Below, in pieces: positions 62,001 through 64,000 of a DNA stretch of 64,000 nt (its first letter is position 1; every line of letters begins with the position of its first letter). Under the pieces are notes generated by a model. The model worked only from the letters and a program-made list of their open reading frames with translations. It made no database searches and was not told the origin of the DNA. This DNA is from Nakamurella sp040546275. Lineage in GTDB: Bacteria; Actinomycetota; Actinomycetes; Mycobacteriales; Nakamurellaceae. The DNA lies in assembly GCF_040546275.1 (NCBI RefSeq), contig NZ_JBEPNO010000009.1:151495-215494 (forward strand), in the 5' to 3' direction. Both the position numbers and the translations under genes were made by a program.

Positions 62001-64000
62001 TAGCCGTAGGTGTCGACCCCGGAGAATCCGTTCGCCGGCGCGTAGGTGATGGTCCCGGAGGAGTTGACCACCGTGCTGCCGTGACCAGCCGCCGTGGTGA
62101 CCGCGACGGTGGCCGGGTTCAGCGGAGCGCCGTTGGGCTTGACCGTGTCGTTGGCCAGCACGGTGGTGGTGATCGGGGTGACCGGCGGGGTGGTGCCGGC
62201 GTCGTTGACGGCGGTGACGGTGTTGGCCGGGACGGTGATCGTCACGGTGGCGGTGCTGCAGACCGGTGTGGGGGTGGAGGAGTCGCAGACCTGGTAGCTG
62301 TAGGTGTCCGTGCCGGCGAAGTTCGCGGCCGGGGTGTAGGTGATGGCCCCGTTGGCGGTGTTCACCGCGGTGGTGCCGTGGTTGGCCGGGGTGGTGACGG
62401 CGACGGAGGCCGGGTTCAGGGGCGAGCCGCCGGTGGTGATGGTGTCGTTGGTCAGCACCGTCGTGGTGATGGCGGTGTTCTGCGGCGTCGTGCCGCTGTC
62501 GTTGACGGCCGTGACGGTGCTGGGGACCGTCACGATGACCGTGGCGATGGCACAGACCGGGCTCGCCGACGTGTCGCAGACCTGGTACTTGAAGGTGTCA
62601 ACCCCCGAGAAGCCCGCCGCCGGGGTGTACGTGACGGCGCCGTTGGCGGCGTTCACCGCGGTGGTGCCGTGGCCGGCCGGGGTGCTGATGGAGACCGAGG
62701 CCGGGTTCAGCGGCGAACCGCCGGCTGCGACGGTGTCGTTCGCCAGGACGGGGATGACGATGGCCGTCGTCGGCGGGGTGGTCCGGGCGTCGTTGACCGC
62801 GGTGACGGCGTTGCCGCCGACGGTGACCGAGACGGCCGCCATGGAGCAGACCGGGGTGGGCGTCGACCCGTCGCAGACCGTGTAGGTGAAGGTGTCCGGT
62901 CCGCTGTAGCCGGCGGTCGGCGTGTACGTGACGACGCCGGTGGTGGTGTTCACCGTGGTGCTGCCATGAGCCGGCGGGGTGGTCGTCACCGAGCCGGGGT
63001 TGAGCGGCGCGCCACCGGTGCTGGTGGTGTCGTTGCCCAGCACGGAGACCTGGACGGCCGTGTTCTGCGGGGTGATCGCCGTGTCGTTGACCGCGGTGAC
63101 CGCGTTGGGCACGGCGACGGTGACGGTGGCGGTCGCGCAGACCGGCGTCGGGGTGGAGAGGTCGCAGACCTTGTAGGTGTAGAGGTCGGTACCGGAGAAC
63201 CCGGCGGCCGGCGTGTAGGTGATGGCGCCCGTGGACGTGTTCACCGAGGTGGCGCCATGTGCGGGAGCGATCGTCACGCTGACCGACGCCGGGTTCAGGG
63301 CAGCCCCGTTCGTAGCCTTCGTGTCGTTGCCGAGCACATTGGTGGTGACCGCGGTAGCCGGCGCCGTCGAGGAGTTGTCGTTGTTGGCGACGACGGTGTT
63401 GGAGCCGACGGTCACGGTGACCGTCGCGGTGCCGCAGACCTGGGTCGGGGTGGAGCTGTCGCAGACCTGGTACGTGTAGGAATCCGGACCGGAGTACCCG
63501 GCAGTCGGCGTGTAGGTGACCTTGCCGGTGGCCGGATCAACGGTGGTGGTGCCGTGAACCGGGGTGGAGGTCGTGACCGATGCCGGGTTCAGGGCGGCGC
63601 CGTTGGTGGTGTGGGTGTCATTCGCCAGGACGTCGGTGACGACCGGGGTGTTCTGTCCGGTGGTGGCGGTGTCGTTCACCGGGGTCACCGCGTTCGGCAC
63701 GGTGATGGTGACGGTGGTGCTGGAGCACACCGCCGTCGGCGTCGAGGTGTCGCAGACCCGGTAGGTGTAGACGTCGACGCCGGAGAACCCGACCGCCGGG
63801 GTGTAGGTGATGTTCCCCGAACCGTTGACCGCGGCGGTGCCGTGGCCGGGCTGGACGGTGACCGTCGGGAACGCCAACGGCTGCCCGGTGGAGGTGGTGT
63901 CATTGGTCCGGACGTTGGTGGTGACCGGCGTGTTCGGCGCGGTGGTCGTCGAATCCGGGGTGGCGGTGACGGTGTTCGCGCCGACGGTGATGTTCACCGT
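53051..64000 (-). CDS. Giant tandem-repeat Ig-like surface protein with LxxTG sortase anchor (N-terminus outside window)
   Basis: At least 3649 residues; the start lies beyond the window. The body is 36 tandem repeats of about 99 residues of the tandem-95/Big_9 Ig-like type. Each repeat has NDT near the start of a strand, an HGTTTVNPTTGAVTYTP-like turn and a CDTSTPTPVC Cys pair. Then come a Pro/Thr/Gly-rich wall spacer, LSYTG (DNA 53153-53167), a membrane helix (LLWTGLLVLLAGLVLVVVG) and an RRRRR tail. This is the layout of a cell-wall-anchored adhesin or stalk. LSYTG fits the LAxTG group used by class E sortases; a second candidate LPGTE lies just after it. No ligand-binding domain is visible in this part. 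Confidence 0.93.
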   Translation of the reverse strand, partial: TVNITVGANTVTATPDSTTTAPNTPVTTNVRTNDTTSTGQPLAFPTVTVQPGHGTAAVNGSGNITYTPAVGFSGVDVYTYRVCDTSTPTAVCSSTTVTITVPNAVTPVNDTATTGQNTPVVTDVLANDTHTTNGAALNPASVTTSTPVHGTTTVDPATGKVTYTPTAGYSGPDSYTYQVCDSSTPTQVCGTATVTVTVGSNTVVANNDNSSTAPATAVTTNVLGNDTKATNGAALNPASVSVTIAPAHGATSVNTSTGAITYTPAAGFSGTDLYTYKVCDLSTPTPVCATATVTVAVPNAVTAVNDTAITPQNTAVQVSVLGNDTTSTGGAPLNPGSVTTTPPAHGSTTVNTTTGVVTYTPTAGYSGPDTFTYTVCDGSTPTPVCSMAAVSVTVGGNAVTAVNDARTTPPTTAIVIPVLANDTVAAGGSPLNPASVSISTPAGHGTTAVNAANGAVTYTPAAGFSGVDTFKYQVCDTSASPVCAIATVIVTVPSTVTAVNDSGTTPQNTAITTTVLTNDTITTGGSPLNPASVAVTTPANHGTTAVNTANGAITYTPAANFAGTDTYSYQVCDSSTPTPVCSTATVTITVPANTVTAVNDAGTTPPVTPITTTVLANDTVKPNGAPLNPATVAVTTAAGHGSTVVNSSGTITYAPANGFSGVDTYGYTVCDTSTPTPLCATATVTITVPNVLTANPDTANAQPNTPVVVNVLANDTVSAGGAPLNPATVVASTPAHGTTTVNPTTGAVTYTPAAGYSGPDSFTYTVCDTSRPTPVCTTATVVTVTIAPNVVTAVNDSGTTAPITPIVTNVLANDTVSAGAAPLDPASVVVVTAAGRGSTSVNPGTGAITYTPPNGFSGVDTYRYKVCDTSATPVCATATVTITVPSTVTAVNDTAAAAQNAPVVTVVLSNDTVTAGGAPLNPASVAVQTGPTHGTATVDPTTGSITYQPQTGYSGPDSYSYKVCDGSATYPVAPLAPTPTPVCSTATVAVTVGANTVTAGNDTDTTVPGTPVTTNVKANDSSSTGQPLANPTVTTAPGHGSTAVDPTTGNITYSPANGFSGVDTYVYKVCDTSNPTPVCASATVTITVPNVVKANADTATTPQNTPVTTAVLGNDTVSTNGAALNPASVTITIGPAHGTTTVSTTTGAVTYTPSAGYTGPDSYTYRVCDTSVTYPVAPLAPSPTPVCSTATVSVTVGANTVVANPDNATTTPGNPVSVNVRANDSTSTGQPLANPTVSTPAGQGTTAVDPGTGAITYTPANGFSGTDTFGYTVCDTSTPTPVCSTATVTVGVPNVVTVKDDISATPQNTAVATSVLANDTISANGAPLNKASVTVATPGAHGATSVNTTTGVITYTPVTGYTGPDSYTYTVCDSSVTYPVAPLAPTPTPVCGSATVNLTVGANVVTATPDSDTTAPGVTVTTNVRTNDTTSTGQPLAFPTVTVQPAHGTTAINGTGNITYTPAVGFSGTDAYSYKVCDTSIPTAICASTAVTITVPNVVTAVNDTATTTQNTAVTSPVLANDTHTVNGSPLNPASVLVTAGPAHGTTSVDTATGAITYTPAAGTSGPDSYSYQVCDSSTPTVVCAIATVTVTVGSNVVKANDDNATTPPGTAVTTDVLANDTKSATGSALNPASVTVTTAPGHGTTTVNTTTGAITYRPNNGFSGTDTYAYRVCDLSSTPVCSTATVTVAVPNVVTPSNNVAVTNENVPLTVNLLAGDTVSPNGAPLNPASVTATAPSHGAVVIDSTTGSATYTPTAGYAGPDMFTYTECDTSTPTPVCATGTVTITVRPNAVTAVADSGSTPPVTPITTNVLANDTVAAGGSALDPASVGVTVPAGHGTTAVNTANGTITYTPAAGFSGVDSYSYQVCDTSATPICAVAKVTITVPTTVTAINDAANTAQNTPVAVAVLANDTISAGAAPLNPASVTAGTPAHGTTSVNTTTGVVTYIPAVGYSGPDTFTYQVCDRSMTYPGAPLAPTPTPVCSSATVAVTVGTNTVTAVNDSGSTMPVTPVTTNVLANDTVSAGGAALNPASVTVQTPAGHGTTSVNTTTGAVTYTPAAGFSGVDTYTYRVCDSSTPTPLCGTATVTITVPNAVKATNDTATAGPNTRVVIPVLTNDTVTTGGAALNPGSVTTSIPAHGTTTVNPTTGAVTYTPAAGYSGPDAFAYTVCDRSLPVATCSTGTVAVTVTANTVTAANDAATTTPGTAVTTDVLANDTVATGGSPLDPASVTVTTPAGHGTTAVNPATGAVTYTPAAGFSGTDTYSYQVCDTSTTPVCATATVRVAVPSTVKAVGDTAVGAQNAPVIVDVLANDTTSAGAAPLNPVSVTTTTPAHGTTSVDPVTGRVTYTPAANYSGPDAFTYRVCDTSTPTPVCSTATVSVTIPANTVTVTPDTANALPAHSVTTNVLANDTVTTGGAPLNPASVTVAVAPAHGTTTVNPTTGAVTYTPATGFSGTDTYTYRVCDRSTPTPVCGTATVTVTVSNVVTANGDSATVAQNTPTAINVLANDTVTTGGSPLDPASVTVGTAPAHGTTSVDPTTGKVTYTPTANYTGLDSFTYRVCDSSTPTPVCSTATVNLTVGSNTVTGTPDTSSTGPLTPVTTNVLDNDTILPNGAPLDPASVTVTVPPAHGTTTVNHITGAITYKPNSGFSGVDTYTYRVCDSSTPTPVCATASVSITVPSVVSAQGDDVAVPQNGTVTTPILSNDTITPFGAPLDPASVSVTGPPTHGTTTVDPSTGAITYRPTPGYSGPDSYTYRVCDTSSPTPVCDPATVTVEVGTDVVAANPDAGVTNPATPVTIDVRFNDSTSTGQSFDNPTVSTAPLHGTTSVDPTTGAITYTPNTEFSGSDTFTYTVCDTSTPTKVCQSATVSVRVPNIVSATGDLAPTAQNTAVTTDVLTNDVFSPNGSPLDPASVSVTGAAKHGTTTVDPATGRITYTPAANYSGPDFYSYTVCDSSTPTPVCSTARVTVAVAANIVTAVADSGITPPITPVVTNVLANDTVATDGAPLNPASVSVTTGPKHGTTAVNPATGAITYTPAAGFAGTDTYVYQVCDLSIPTPVCARATVTITVPSVVTATADTTSTGLNTPDRIDVLGNDTVTNGGAPLDPSSVTVTAAPGHGTTKVNADGTITYTPTKGYSGPDSFSYQVCDTSIPTPVCSTATVSVTVLPNAVTAANDRATTPPTTPVVIDVLANDTVLVSSSPLDPASVTVTAAPLHGTTSVNPTTGAITYAPAAGFSGTDTYTYRVCDTSAPMPVCANATVTVTVPNAVKAAGDASVTRQNTPVTTDVLANDTHAPGGAPLDPTSVTVTRAPTHGSVSVDPTTGVITYIPAAGYSGTDTYTYRVCDTSIPTPACTTATVTITVGADKVVADPDAATTAPGKATVIDVLRNDSSATGQPLDPASVTVTVKAGHGTTTVDPVTGAITYTPNAGFSGTDQFAYRVCDTSQPTPVCSETVVTVTVLATVTAVDDTVTTPLDTPVTISILGNDTTTTGGAPLDPGSVSITVKPANGTVVVHANGTVTYTPAAGFSGTDQFTYRVCDTSTPTRKCATATVTITVPAATSTPTPPTPTPPTPTPPTATPPTATPPPGATPPGGTPPPGATPPPGGGLSYTGLPGTELLWTGLLVLLAGLVLVVVGRRRRRPSRH
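53320..64000 (-). repeat. 36-copy tandem array of about 297-bp coding repeats
   Basis: All 36 units keep the reading frame, with consensus around NAVTAVNDTATTPQNTPVTT, VLANDTVSAGGAPLNPASVT, GHGTTSVNPTTGAITYTPAA, GFSGTDTYTYRVCDTSTPTP. Units alternate in type (see findings). DNA identity between neighbours is limited by codon drift except in certain blocks, but the periodicity is regular across 10.7 kb. Confidence 0.9.

Noticed and set aside
53320..64000. CRISPR-like or satellite DNA array
   Set aside because: The period is about 297 bp, fully coding and without separate spacers; it is a protein repeat.

Overview
The window is GC-rich, densely packed DNA with mostly G/C third codon positions, many GTG starts and many TAnnnT boxes placed 5-8 nt before start codons (leaderless transcription). 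Together with a furA-katG pair, a mycobacterial-type DinB2 polymerase, F420/FMN (LLM and PPOX) enzymes, an ECF42-type sigma factor with a DGPF partner and an actinobacterial LxxTG wall anchor, this points to a soil-type actinobacterium. The genus cannot be named from the sequence alone. I saw no rRNA, tRNA, CRISPR array, insertion sequence or prophage. No gene-free stretch exceeds 300 bp; the longest is about 264 bp at 19386-19649.

Layout. 1-20.8 kb holds mixed housekeeping and accessory genes: a LysR regulator, a secreted GH2 exo-beta-glucosaminidase-like enzyme, DinB, a secreted amidase, a LacI plus Gfo/Idh pair, membrane proteins, a secreted serine protease, a TMEM175-like channel, aldo/keto reductase, VOC and monooxygenase genes, a broken PIN toxin, the DGPF/ECF42 pair, a methyltransferase and a glycosyltransferase. 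20.8-34.6 kb is a carbohydrate catabolic island. A ten-gene minus-strand run (two Gfo/Idh dehydrogenases, ROK kinase, SIS protein, SDR, phosphotriesterase-like lactonase, FAD oxidoreductase, then an ABC importer without its ATPase) faces a SorC regulator and a KDPG-type aldolase. An AraC regulator and a PhyH dioxygenase sit at its far end. The first seven genes overlap by 1-4 nt, so they are probably translated as a unit.

34.6-44.6 kb contains small regulator-enzyme pairs (SigK-like ECF; MarR with a truncated RidA and an SDR; ArsR with a DLH hydrolase; TetR with AKR and LLM enzymes), several with clear operator palindromes. 44.8-48.0 kb is one 1077-residue protein joining a DUF4157 (eCIS-type) domain, a J-domain-like HPD segment, a long charged coiled coil, helical repeats and an unrecognised C-terminal domain. 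It is the most unusual single gene here. A strong two-way terminator separates it from furA-katG.

From 53.05 kb to the window end runs one giant minus-strand surface protein, at least 3650 residues and open at its N-terminus. It has 36 visible tandem Ig-like repeats of about 99 residues, a Pro/Thr-rich wall spacer and an LSYTG-type sortase anchor. The repeats alternate in two types and show a probable 14-repeat super-period. A secreted lipoprotein lies just downstream of it.
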